From: Clostridia bacterium
GTDB lineage: Bacteria; Bacillota; Clostridia; Oscillospirales; Oscillospiraceae
Reading direction: 5' to 3'
Length of the DNA stretch: 18,069 nt
Assembly (NCBI GenBank): GCA_021153265.1
Contig: JAGKTU010000042.1
Coordinates: 1-18,069, forward strand
Below are positions 1 to 6,555 of the stretch, piece by piece (within the stretch, counting starts at the first letter, position 1; each line of letters begins with the position of its first letter). The translations under genes were made by a program, and so were the position numbers. The notes below the pieces were generated by a model, which searched no databases, was not told the DNA's origin, and saw nothing but the letters and a program-made list of their open reading frames with translations.

Positions 1-1161
1 TCTCTGGACTGCGGGAACGGTCATCATGGGGTCCAGATTCTTCTCGAACTTGCCGGAGGACTCGGTACGCATGCCCAGCGCCAGAGCGGTCTGACGGATG
101 GAAGTGCCGTTGAAGTTGGCAGACTCGAAAACCACGGTGGTGGTGTCTTCCATAATTTCGGAATTTTCGCCGCCCATGATACCGGCAAGGCCGATGGGCT
201 TGTTCTCATCGGCGATGACCAGCATACCGGGTTTCAGCACACGGACATTGCCGTCCAGAGTGGTAAGGGTTTCGCCCTCTTCGGCCTCACGGACCACGAT
301 CTTACCGGAACCGACGTAGCGATAGTCGAAGGCGTGCATGGGCTGGCCGTACTCCAGCATGACATAGTTGGTGATGTCGACGATGTTATTGATGGGGCGG
401 ACACCGTTGGCGCGGAGACGCTGGCGCAGCCACTTGGGGGAGGGTGCGATTTTGACGTTCTTCACCATACGGGAAGAGTAGCGGTTGCACAGGTTCTCGG
501 CGGGGACTTCCACATCCAGATGCTCGAAGATGGAGCCGGCATCGCTGCCCTTGACGATGGGCTCGTGGTGCTTCATCTCCATGCCGAAGGCGGCAGCAGA
601 TTCGCGGGCCAGACCAATGATGGAGTAGCAGTCGGGACGGTTGTTGGTGATCTCGAAGTCCACGATGGTATCGTCGTTGCCGATGACCAGGTTGATGTCC
701 TGGCCCACGGTGCAGGCTTCATCGTTGAGGATCCAGATGCCGTCCAGGATGGCATTGGGGTAATCGTTCAGGCTCAGACCCAGTTCTTCCAGACCGCAGA
801 GCATGCCGTTGGACTTGACTCCACGGAGCTTGCCCTTGGTGATGTGGACGCCACCGGGGAGCCAGGAGTTGTGCAGAGCGGTGGGGACCAGGTCGCCCTC
901 ATGGACGTTCTGGGCGCCGGTGACGATCTGGACGGGCTCTTCTGCACCCACGTCGATCATGCAGACCCACATGTGGTCGGAATTCTCGTGACGGACGATG
1001 GAAACTACCTTGCCGACAACAACATTCTTAATCTCGGCGTCCATCCGCTCCCAGGTCTCCACCTTCTGGCCGAAGACGGTGAGCTTTTCTACATATTCTT
1101 TATCGGAAACGTTGGACAGATCCACGAATTCCTCGTGGAGCCATTTTCTGTTAAGTTTCAT
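1..1161 (-). CDS. pheT: Phenylalanyl-tRNA synthetase beta subunit, N-terminal 387 residues (runs off window)
   Basis: This is the large subunit of the (alpha-beta)2 enzyme that charges tRNA-Phe in the cytoplasm. The frame is open from the ATG at 1161 to base 1, so the window holds about half of a protein that is usually near 800 residues. Visible are the N-terminal MKLNRKWLHEEF, an EMAP-II-like tRNA-binding domain at roughly residues 40-150 (TGAQNVHEGD, then KGKLRGVKSNGMLCG), and the B3/B4 editing domain from about 205, with NRPDCYS, MHAFDY and the closing RTESSGKFEKNLDP. The AGGAGG ribosome binding site at 1170-1175 overlaps the pheS stop codon, with an 8-nt spacer, so the two subunits are translationally adjacent. 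It shares the T-box-controlled transcript with pheS. The identity is secure; the catalytic-like and anticodon-binding C-terminal domains lie outside the window. Confidence 0.97.
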   Translation of the reverse strand, partial: MKLNRKWLHEEFVDLSNVSDKEYVEKLTVFGQKVETWERMDAEIKNVVVGKVVSIVRHENSDHMWVCMIDVGAEEPVQIVTGAQNVHEGDLVPTALHNSWLPGGVHITKGKLRGVKSNGMLCGLEELGLSLNDYPNAILDGIWILNDEACTVGQDINLVIGNDDTIVDFEITNNRPDCYSIIGLARESAAAFGMEMKHHEPIVKGSDAGSIFEHLDVEVPAENLCNRYSSRMVKNVKIAPSPKWLRQRLRANGVRPINNIVDITNYVMLEYGQPMHAFDYRYVGSGKIVVREAEEGETLTTLDGNVRVLKPGMLVIADENKPIGLAGIMGGENSEIMEDTTTVVFESANFNGTSIRQTALALGMRTESSGKFEKNLDPMMTVPAVQR

Positions 1162-1174
1162 ATATTTTTCCTCC

Positions 1175-2218
1175 TTAGAACTGGTTCAGGAACCGGACGT
1201 CGTTGTCGAAAAGCAGACGCATATCGTTGATACGCATACGGCCCAGCGCCATACGCTCCAGACCCATACCGAAAGCAAAGCCGGAGTATTTCTCAGGGTC
1301 AATGCCGCAGTTGCGCAGCACGTCGGGGTGGACCATGCCGGCGCCAAGCAGCTCGATCCAGCCTTCGCCGTGGCAGGTGGAGCAGACCTGACCGTCCACT
1401 TCGCCGGTGCCGTGGCACTTGTGGCACTGCATATCCATCTCGCAGGAAGGCTCGGTGAAGGGGAAGTGGTGGGGGCGGAAGCGCATCTGCGCATCTTCGC
1501 CGTAGATGGCACGCATAATGGTGATCAGAGCGCCCTTCAGGTCGCCCATGGTGATGTGCTCATCCACCACCAGGCCCTCAATCTGATGGAACATGGGGGA
1601 GTGGGTGGCGTCGGCCTCGTCCTTACGGAACACGCGGCCGGGGGCCAGCATACACAGAGGGGGCTCGTTATTCTCCATGAAGCGGATCTGCATGGAGCTG
1701 GTCTGCGTGCGCAGCAGGACAGAATCTTCTTCGTTGAAGTAGAAGGTGTCACTGCGGTCACGGGAGGGGTGGCCTTCCTCAATATTCAGACGGGTGAAGT
1801 TATAGCTTGCCAGCTCCACTTCAGGGCCGTCCACAACAGTGTAGCCCAGACCCACAAAGATGTCCTTGACCTGCTGAAGCACCTGGTTCATGGGGTGCTG
1901 GTGGCCCAGCTCCACAGTATCGCCGGGGATGGTGACATCGATGGACTCAGCAGCCAGCTTGGCTTCCAGAACGGATGCGTTGATGGCGGCCTTGCGCTGC
2001 TCCAGCTTGTTCTCGATCTCAGCACGGACGGCATTGGCCAGCTGACCCATGACGGGGCGCTCCTCGGGGGAGAGCTTGCCCATCATCTTCAGCACGGCGG
2101 TCAGTTCGCCTTTCTTACCCAGCAGCTTGACCCGGAGTTCCTCCAGGGCGGCAGGGGTTTCAGTGGCATCCAGCGCGTTCAGCGCATTCTGCTTGATCAG
2201 CTCTAATTGTTCTTTCAT
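1175..2218 (-). CDS. pheS: Phenylalanyl-tRNA synthetase alpha subunit
   Basis: The 347-residue catalytic subunit joins phenylalanine to tRNA-Phe. It has an N-terminal coiled-coil region (about residues 1-85) that contacts tRNA, then class II synthetase motifs: HPMNQV near 110, motif 2 around FRKDEADATHSPMFHQIEG, and motif 3 near the end (GFAFGMGLERMAL). Between motifs 2 and 3 lies a cysteine-rich insert with Cys265/268 and Cys279/282 arranged as two CxxCxGxG units, as in a zinc ribbon; Bacillus PheS has a shorter CxxC pair here. The start at 2218 was chosen because AGGAGG sits 7 nt upstream (2226-2231). A longer reading to 2350 would translate the T-box leader and adds residues with no PheS similarity. 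pheT follows 13 nt downstream. Expression is predicted to depend on the T-box upstream. Confidence 0.97.
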   Translation of the reverse strand: MKEQLELIKQNALNALDATETPAALEELRVKLLGKKGELTAVLKMMGKLSPEERPVMGQLANAVRAEIENKLEQRKAAINASVLEAKLAAESIDVTIPGDTVELGHQHPMNQVLQQVKDIFVGLGYTVVDGPEVELASYNFTRLNIEEGHPSRDRSDTFYFNEEDSVLLRTQTSSMQIRFMENNEPPLCMLAPGRVFRKDEADATHSPMFHQIEGLVVDEHITMGDLKGALITIMRAIYGEDAQMRFRPHHFPFTEPSCEMDMQCHKCHGTGEVDGQVCSTCHGEGWIELLGAGMVHPDVLRNCGIDPEKYSGFAFGMGLERMALGRMRINDMRLLFDNDVRFLNQF

Positions 2219-2243
2219 ATATCTTCCTCCTAAAAGGTAACTT

Positions 2244-2511
2244 AAAAAAATAAACCCTTCATCCCTACAATCGGGACGAAAGGCATTCCTTCCGCGGTAC
2301 CACCCGCAATTCGCCGCAAAACGGCGCGCTCTTTTCGGACGCAGACACATCCTAGACCCATAACGGAGTCACCCGTCCGTCCCTACTTTACTTTCAGGCG
2401 GCAGCTCCCGGGAGAAAGCCCGGTATTGCACGGAAGCGGATCCCACCATCCCGCTCTCTCTGAACACGCAAACCAATACAAGGCAGCCCGATCAAGGCTT
2501 TTTGATATCAT
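2244..2511 (-). promoter_or_regulatory. T-box riboswitch leader of pheST, predicted Phe (UUC) specific
   Basis: Read on the minus strand, the leader contains the conserved T-box GGGTGGTACCGCGGAA (2290-2305), whose UGGU bulge would pair with the ACCA end of uncharged tRNA-Phe. Downstream is an intrinsic terminator: CCTTTCGTCCC pairs with GGGATGAAGG (about 2254-2284) and is followed by T7 at 2244-2250. The CGTCCC arm is the part that can instead pair with the T-box in the antiterminator. Upstream is stem I, with base pairing AGCC/GGCT at its foot and GTATTG/CAATAC above it. A UUC triplet at 2433-2435, directly after an AGCGG/CCGCT helix, is the best specifier candidate. T-boxes before aminoacyl-tRNA synthetase genes are standard in Firmicutes: uncharged tRNA lets transcription continue into pheST. 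The T-box motif is seen directly; the exact specifier placement is inferred. This accounts for most of the 400-base gap between pheS and the next gene. Confidence 0.93.
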
Positions 2512-2516
2512 GTGGA

Positions 2517-2545
2517 ATCATAGCACATAAAAATCAAAATTGCAA
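2517..2545 (-). promoter_or_regulatory. Sigma-A-type promoter of the pheST T-box transcript
   Basis: On the minus strand, TTGCAA (2540-2545) and TATGAT (2517-2522) are separated by exactly 17 bases, a near-consensus vegetative promoter. Transcription would start near 2510, immediately before stem I of the T-box. Its -35 box lies 28 bases from the -35 box of the divergent promoter for the M32 peptidase. Confidence 0.85.
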
Positions 2546-2573
2546 GTCCATTTTCCCTGATTTCATAATTTCC

Positions 2574-2602
2574 TTGACGTAAATCTGCACACATGGTATG
2601 GT
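2574..2602 (+). promoter_or_regulatory. Sigma-A-type promoter of the M32 carboxypeptidase operon
   Basis: TTGACG (2574-2579) and TATGGT (2597-2602) are separated by 17 bases, with a likely start near 2609 and the ATG at 2631. The leader is therefore only about 20 bases, just enough for the GAAAGGGG ribosome binding site. It is arranged back to back with the pheST promoter. Confidence 0.8.
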
Positions 2603-2630
2603 TTAGTAAAAGAAAGGGGTGCAAACTACA

Positions 2631-4139
2631 ATGAAATGTGAAACAATGGAACAGGCTTTACAGAAATTGCAGGAATATCAGCAGACGATGTCTGCATACA
2701 ACCATGCAATAGGTGTACTGTATCTGGATGCTACCACCGCCGCGCCGTCTGACAGCTGGGAGGGCCGGGGCAAGACCATGGAGATCTTATCCAAGATCAC
2801 CTACAAGCTGCAGACCAGCCCGGATGTGGCTGAGATGCTGGAGGTGCTTGAAAAGAATGCGGATGCGCTGACGGCTGTGCAGAAGCGGCAGGCGGAAGTG
2901 ATCCGCAAGGGCTACGATCAGACCTTCCGGATCCCCGCGGAGGAGTATGTGGCTTACAACGTATTGTGTAACGATGCCGGGGCGGTGTGGGAAAAGGCGA
3001 AAAATGAGAATGACTTTGCGTCCTTTGCGCCGTATCTGGAGAAAATTGTGAGATTTAATCGGAAATTTGCCGGATATTACAATCCCCAAATGGCACCTTA
3101 CGATGCACTGCTGAATGAATATGAGGAAGGAATGAATACGCAGACGCTGGATGCGTTTTTTGCTCAGCTCCGCAGTATCCTTGTGCCGCTGATTGCAAAG
3201 GTACAGACTGCGGAGCAGATTGATGACGGATTCCTGTATCGGCACTACCCGGTGGAAGTCCAGCGGAAGTTCTCTGACTATCTGATGGAAGTCATGGGTA
3301 TGGATCGGAAACACTGCGGCATCGCAGAGACGGAACATCCTTTTACCACCAACTTTAACAACAAGGACGTCCGCATCACCACCCACTACCATGAGGATAA
3401 TCTGGTGTCTTCCATGTTCTCTGTGATCCACGAGGGCGGTCATGCGCTCTATGAGCTGGGTGCGGATGAAAAGTACAACTACACCGTGCTGTCCGGTGGT
3501 GTGTCCATGGGTATCCACGAGAGCCAGAGCCGGTTCTATGAGAACATCATTGGCCGCAGTGAGGCCTTTGTCCATGCGATCTTCCCAAAGGTCAAGGAAT
3601 TGTTCCCCAAGCAGATGGCAGATGTGGACGAAACCATGTTCTACCGGGCTATCAACAAAGCGGAACCCAGCCTCATCCGTACCGAGGCAGATGAGTTGAC
3701 CTACGCACTCCATGTGATGGTGCGCTATGAGATCGAGAAGCAGCTCATTGGCGGTACACTGGAGGTCAAGGACGTGCCTGCGGAATGGGCGCGGCTGTAC
3801 AAGGAATATCTGGGTGTGGATGTGCCGGATGATGCAAGGGGCTGCCTGCAGGACAGCCATTGGTCCGGCGGTATGATGGGCTATTTTCCGTCCTATGCGC
3901 TGGGCAGCGCATACGGTCCTCAGATGCTGAGCAAAATGGAGGAAGATTTGGGCGATATCTGGGCGGATGTGGCAAAGGGCGATCTGAGCCGGGTCACACT
4001 CTGGCTGAAGGAGAAAATTCACACCCATGCCAGCTTTATCAAGCCCGGTGAGCTGTTCAAGCAGGTCTGTGGCGAGTTTGATGCCAAGTTCTACACGGAT
4101 TATCTGACGGAGAAGTACACGAAGCTGTATCATCTGTGA
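2631..4139 (+). CDS. M32-family (Taq-type) metallocarboxypeptidase
   Basis: This zinc carboxypeptidase removes C-terminal residues from peptides; it has no signal peptide and should be cytosolic, in peptide turnover. Its 502 residues match the family length of about 500. The diagnostic motifs are present in order: DVRIT (DXRXT), HEGGH at 267-271 (zinc ligands His267 and His271, catalytic Glu268), HESQS at 296-300 (Glu297 as third ligand), IRTEAD, and GCLQDSHW near the C-terminus. A GTG at 2619 is in frame but lies inside the GAAAGGGG ribosome binding site, so the ATG at 2631 (11-nt spacer) is preferred. It is first in a plus-strand run, with nnrD starting 28 bases after its stop. The family is widespread and often physiologically uncharacterised; the link to nnrD looks like convenience rather than a pathway. 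Confidence 0.96.
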   Translation: MKCETMEQALQKLQEYQQTMSAYNHAIGVLYLDATTAAPSDSWEGRGKTMEILSKITYKLQTSPDVAEMLEVLEKNADALTAVQKRQAEVIRKGYDQTFRIPAEEYVAYNVLCNDAGAVWEKAKNENDFASFAPYLEKIVRFNRKFAGYYNPQMAPYDALLNEYEEGMNTQTLDAFFAQLRSILVPLIAKVQTAEQIDDGFLYRHYPVEVQRKFSDYLMEVMGMDRKHCGIAETEHPFTTNFNNKDVRITTHYHEDNLVSSMFSVIHEGGHALYELGADEKYNYTVLSGGVSMGIHESQSRFYENIIGRSEAFVHAIFPKVKELFPKQMADVDETMFYRAINKAEPSLIRTEADELTYALHVMVRYEIEKQLIGGTLEVKDVPAEWARLYKEYLGVDVPDDARGCLQDSHWSGGMMGYFPSYALGSAYGPQMLSKMEEDLGDIWADVAKGDLSRVTLWLKEKIHTHASFIKPGELFKQVCGEFDAKFYTDYLTEKYTKLYHL

Positions 4140-4167
4140 TATGGCATGGGTTGCCGGAGGTGGCAGG

Positions 4168-5016
4168 GTGCAAATTAGGGAACTGAATCATGAAGACGTG
4201 CTGAAAATCCTGCCGGAGCGGCCGGATTGGGGGCATAAGGGAACGTTCGGTAAGATTTTGCTGCTGTGCGGCAGCCGAGGGTTTACCGGAGCGGCTTATT
4301 TGGCGTCGATGGGTGCGCTGCGGTGTGGCGCCGGCTTAGTGTATCTGGGTGTGCCGGAAAGTATCTATACCATCGAAGCGGTAAAACTGAATGAACCGGT
4401 GGTGTTTCCGCTGCCGGATTCGGAGGGAAAACTCAGCACGGCGGCGTTGCCGGAGATTCTGAAACGGCTGCCGCAAATGGATGCAGTATTGATTGGCCCG
4501 GGGCTTGGGCAGTCGGAAGGGACGCTTGCCGTATTGCAGGCTGTGCTGGAAAATGCGGCTTGTCCTGTGGTTGTGGATGCCGATGGCATAAATCTGCTGG
4601 CGAAGCATAAGGATGTAGTGCGCGGAAGGACAAACCCTACGATCCTAACACCACATGATGGAGAGTTTAGGCGTTTAGGCGGCGTGATTAGCGAAGACCG
4701 GATGGCAGCGGCGGCGGAAATGGCCCGGGAATTGGGATGCATCGTGCTGCTGAAGGGTCACAGAACCTGCATCACCGACGGTGTGGAAGGCTACCGCAAC
4801 ATCACCGGCAATCCGGGAATGGCGGTTGGCGGCAGCGGAGATGTGCTGGCGGGTATGATTACAGCCCTGCTGGGGCAGGGCATCGCACCGCTGGAAGCTG
4901 CGTCTGCTGCAGCATGGCTTCACGGAGCGGCCGGGGATTTGTGCGCCGAAAAACTGGGGCAGTATGCCATGCTGCCTACGGACATGCTTGGGGAACTTCC
5001 GCGACTACTGAAATAA
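4168..5016 (+). CDS. nnrD: ADP/ATP-dependent (S)-NAD(P)H-hydrate dehydratase
   Basis: This enzyme dehydrates damaged, hydrated NAD(P)H back to the working cofactor at the expense of ADP or ATP, a cytosolic metabolite-repair step. The 282-residue protein has the ribokinase-like CARKD fold: GTFGKILLLCGS near residue 25, the GPGLGQ turn around 112, KGHRTCITDG near 194 and the GNPGMAVGGSGD signature ending at Asp225, the proposed catalytic residue. I start it at the GTG at 4168 because GGAGGT lies 6 nt upstream (4156-4161). The ATG at 4141 would add nine residues and has no ribosome binding site. Many bacteria fuse this domain to the NnrE epimerase; here it stands alone, so R-NAD(P)HX would need an epimerase encoded elsewhere or spontaneous epimerisation. 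It is followed closely by a lipoprotein gene. Confidence 0.95.
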   Translation: MQIRELNHEDVLKILPERPDWGHKGTFGKILLLCGSRGFTGAAYLASMGALRCGAGLVYLGVPESIYTIEAVKLNEPVVFPLPDSEGKLSTAALPEILKRLPQMDAVLIGPGLGQSEGTLAVLQAVLENAACPVVVDADGINLLAKHKDVVRGRTNPTILTPHDGEFRRLGGVISEDRMAAAAEMARELGCIVLLKGHRTCITDGVEGYRNITGNPGMAVGGSGDVLAGMITALLGQGIAPLEAASAAAWLHGAAGDLCAEKLGQYAMLPTDMLGELPRLLK

Positions 5017-5028
5017 GGTGGTCTTTTT

Positions 5029-5589
5029 ATGAAAAAAGCCGTAGCGCTGGTACTGGCGCTTGTAATGCTGACTGGATGCAGCTCCGGGCGTCAGGCCATT
5101 GATCGGGCGTTGGAGCTTCGGAGCAGGTTGCTGGGCGGCAGCGGATGCAGCTTTACGGCAAAGATCACGGCTGACTATGGGGATTCGGTGCAGTACTTTA
5201 CGGTGGATTGCAAGGGCGATGATCAGGGCGCGCTGGAATTTACCGTAAAAGCTCCGGATACCATCGCCGGAATTTGCGGAAGTATTTCAGAAGATGGGGG
5301 GAAGCTGACCTATGACGATGTGGCACTGACCTTTCCGTTGCTGACACAGGAGCAGATCAGCCCCGTGAGCGCACCGTGGATCTTCTTAAGGACACTGCGC
5401 GGTGGGTATCTGACCAGCGCGGGGGAAGAAGACGGGCTGCTTCGGGTAACCATCGACGATACCTATGAGGAAGATGCGCTGCAGCTGGACATCTGGCTGA
5501 ATGGGGAAAACATGCCGGTGCGGGCGGAGATCCTCTATGATGGTGTTCGGATTTTGTCGCTGGAAGTTGAGAAATTCGAGATTTTGTAA
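5029..5589 (+). CDS. Predicted lipoprotein, possibly LolA/YdcC-like
   Basis: This 186-residue protein carries a short lipoprotein signal: MKK, a hydrophobic stretch, then the lipobox LTGC with Cys17 as the lipidated residue. It would be anchored on the outer face of the membrane. The mature part is rich in alternating polar and hydrophobic residues (for example LEFTVKAP, KLTYDDVALTF, LQLDIWL), which suggests beta-sheet. A LolA-like fold is a plausible inference, because Bacillus keeps a LolA-like lipoprotein gene (ydcC) in the equivalent place between nnrD and alr-ndoA. No catalytic motif is visible. AAGGTGG at 5015-5021 gives a good ribosome binding site 7 nt from the ATG and overlaps the nnrD stop codon, so it is cotranscribed with nnrD. 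The lipoprotein call is firm; the fold is a guess. Confidence 0.85.
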   Translation: MKKAVALVLALVMLTGCSSGRQAIDRALELRSRLLGGSGCSFTAKITADYGDSVQYFTVDCKGDDQGALEFTVKAPDTIAGICGSISEDGGKLTYDDVALTFPLLTQEQISPVSAPWIFLRTLRGGYLTSAGEEDGLLRVTIDDTYEEDALQLDIWLNGENMPVRAEILYDGVRILSLEVEKFEIL

Positions 5590-5593
5590 CCTT

Positions 5594-5637
5594 TTGACCG
5601 CAGATGCGTAGAATGAAATGTATCTGCGTTGTATAAT
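5594..5637 (+). promoter_or_regulatory. Inverted repeat with flanking promoter-like boxes upstream of mazF
   Basis: CGCAGAT at 5599-5605 is mirrored by ATCTGCG at 5622-5628, a perfect 7-bp inverted repeat with a 16-base centre. TTGACC (5594-5599) lies at its left edge, and a perfect TATAAT (5632-5637) lies just to its right. The two boxes are 32 bases apart, so they are not a normal pair, and neither has a good partner at 17. The repeat could be an operator or a weak hairpin ending the lipoprotein transcript; it has no T-run. Confidence 0.4.
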
Positions 5638-5729
5638 CTCCTTTTGTGCGTGGGAAAATAGATGTAGCCGCGTTACATAAGGATCTGATCCGGTAGCGCA
5701 GGTAAATAACGCACGGAGAGTGGATCCAT

Positions 5730-6095
5730 ATGGATAGTTTGGTAAAACGAGGGGACATATTCTATGCCGATCTTTCCCCGGTGGTTGGAAGCGAACAGGG
5801 TGGTACACGGCCAGTCCTCATCGTTCAGAACGATACAGGAAACCGGCATTCGCCCACGGTGATCGCCGCCGCGATCACCAGCCAGACCGGGAAAGCTAGA
5901 CTTCCTACCCATATCAACATCGCTGGGGGTAGTGTGGGGCTGAGCAAGGACTCTGTGATTCTGCTGGAGCAGATCCGTACCATCGACAAAAAACGTCTGC
6001 GGGAGCATATGGGACATCTGGATGAGAAACAAATGTCCCTGGTAGACGATGCCATCGCGGTCAGTTTTGGCCTGCATGATCCGAGAGCAACATGA
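5730..6095 (+). CDS. mazF: MazF/PemK-family endoribonuclease toxin (EndoA-like), no adjacent antitoxin
   Basis: The 121-residue protein is close to Bacillus EndoA/MazF, a sequence-specific mRNA endonuclease. Shared blocks include KRGDIFYADLSPVVGSEQGG, RPVLIVQNDTGNRHSPT and SVILLEQIRTIDK. Arg27 and Thr50 sit where the catalytic Arg25 and Thr48 of the Bacillus enzyme lie, so it should be active. The ATG at 5730 has GGAG at 5715-5718, a rather long 11-nt spacer. The normal partner, an antitoxin gene just upstream (ndoAI/mazE), is absent: the 140 bases before it hold only a 20-codon frame without a ribosome binding site. alr, usual in this neighbourhood, is also missing. The antitoxin could be unlinked or the enzyme could serve as a stand-alone RNase. 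A 12-bp hairpin follows 6 bases after the stop. Confidence 0.94.
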   Translation: MDSLVKRGDIFYADLSPVVGSEQGGTRPVLIVQNDTGNRHSPTVIAAAITSQTGKARLPTHINIAGGSVGLSKDSVILLEQIRTIDKKRLREHMGHLDEKQMSLVDDAIAVSFGLHDPRAT

Positions 6096-6101
6096 ATGGA
6101 T

Positions 6102-6137
6102 CGCCCCCTTGCCGCGTAGGATAGTGGCAAGGGGGCG
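6102..6137 (+). terminator. 12-bp perfect hairpin after mazF, covering the next gene's ribosome binding site
   Basis: CGCCCCCTTGCC (6102-6113) pairs perfectly with GGCAAGGGGGCG (6126-6137) across a 12-base loop. The stem is very stable, but the bases after it (TTGCTATT) are a poor T-run, so termination may be partial. The right arm contains AGGGGG, the only ribosome binding site for the following TTG-started gene, so the fold would also block its translation. Confidence 0.65.
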
Positions 6138-6143
6138 TTGCTA

Positions 6144-6536
6144 TTGGAAGGAAATTATCCGATTTATCTGGACGGCAGGATCGTGGGGCAGGTGGCGGTG
6201 AGCCGGGAGGGACTATATTTGCGGTTTCGGTGCCGGTGTAGGCGAAGCTGGGAGGTGGTATCCCGGCTGTATGTCACGGATGGAGAGCGGACGGAATGTT
6301 TGGGCGTGCCGGTGCCGGAGGGGACGATGTTCCATCTCGACACACGCGTTGCGCAGAAGAAGCTGGGAGAGGAACAGCTTCGATTCTATGTCCGACCGGA
6401 CGGAGTCCAGCCCGACGAATTCTTTGCACCTATCCGGCCAGAGGAACCCTTTGCGTATCTGTCGCGGTTGAAAGATGCCTATTTGGCCCGCAAGGATGAG
6501 CAGATCGGTGTGATGATGAAAATACCCCGGGAGTAA
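6144..6536 (+). CDS. Conserved-looking hypothetical protein, 130 residues
   Basis: I do not recognise this family. The frame runs to a TAA at 6534-6536. There is no ATG start; TTG at 6144 has AGGGGG 8 nt upstream, while the in-frame TTG at 6138 is only 2 nt from it. The protein has no signal peptide or membrane segment. The first part (YPIYLDGRIVGQVAVSREGLYLRFRCRC) reads like a small beta-sheet domain with a Cys-Arg-Cys pair, the middle has charged and beta-prone stretches, and the end (PEEPFAYLSRLKDAYLARKDE) is likely helical. The composition and codon use resemble the neighbours, and the opposite strand offers nothing better, so a real gene is likely. It is the last gene before a two-way terminator, downstream of mazF. 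Nothing in the sequence shows its function. Confidence 0.7.
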   Translation: MEGNYPIYLDGRIVGQVAVSREGLYLRFRCRCRRSWEVVSRLYVTDGERTECLGVPVPEGTMFHLDTRVAQKKLGEEQLRFYVRPDGVQPDEFFAPIRPEEPFAYLSRLKDAYLARKDEQIGVMMKIPRE

Positions 6537-6551
6537 TATCCCGGGGTATTT
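6520..6551. terminator. Bidirectional terminator between convergent genes
   Basis: AATACCCCGGGA (6521-6532) pairs with TCCCGGGGTATT (6539-6550), extended by one A-T pair, around a 6-base loop that contains the stop codon of the plus-strand gene. The A- and T-rich flanks let it end transcription in both directions. It lies 5 bases beyond the exonuclease III stop on the minus strand. Confidence 0.85.
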
Positions 6552-6555
6552 GCTG

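Noticed and set aside
998..2206. Long plus-strand frames opposite pheT and pheS (334-1230 and 998-2206)
   Set aside because: They are shadows of the synthetase genes, without ribosome binding sites and with His/Val/Gly-rich antisense composition.
2219..2350. An N-terminal extension of pheS to an ATG at 2350
   Set aside because: It would translate the T-box antiterminator and terminator; the ATG at 2218 has an ideal AGGAGG site and gives the normal protein length.
2787..4133. A 448-codon open frame on the minus strand opposite the M32 carboxypeptidase gene
   Set aside because: It mirrors a gene with all family motifs and has no sensible start signal; its His/Leu-rich composition is typical of an antisense frame.
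5618..5680. A 20-codon frame upstream of mazF as a possible antitoxin
   Set aside because: It has no ribosome binding site, is too short for any known MazE type and lies partly within the inverted repeat.
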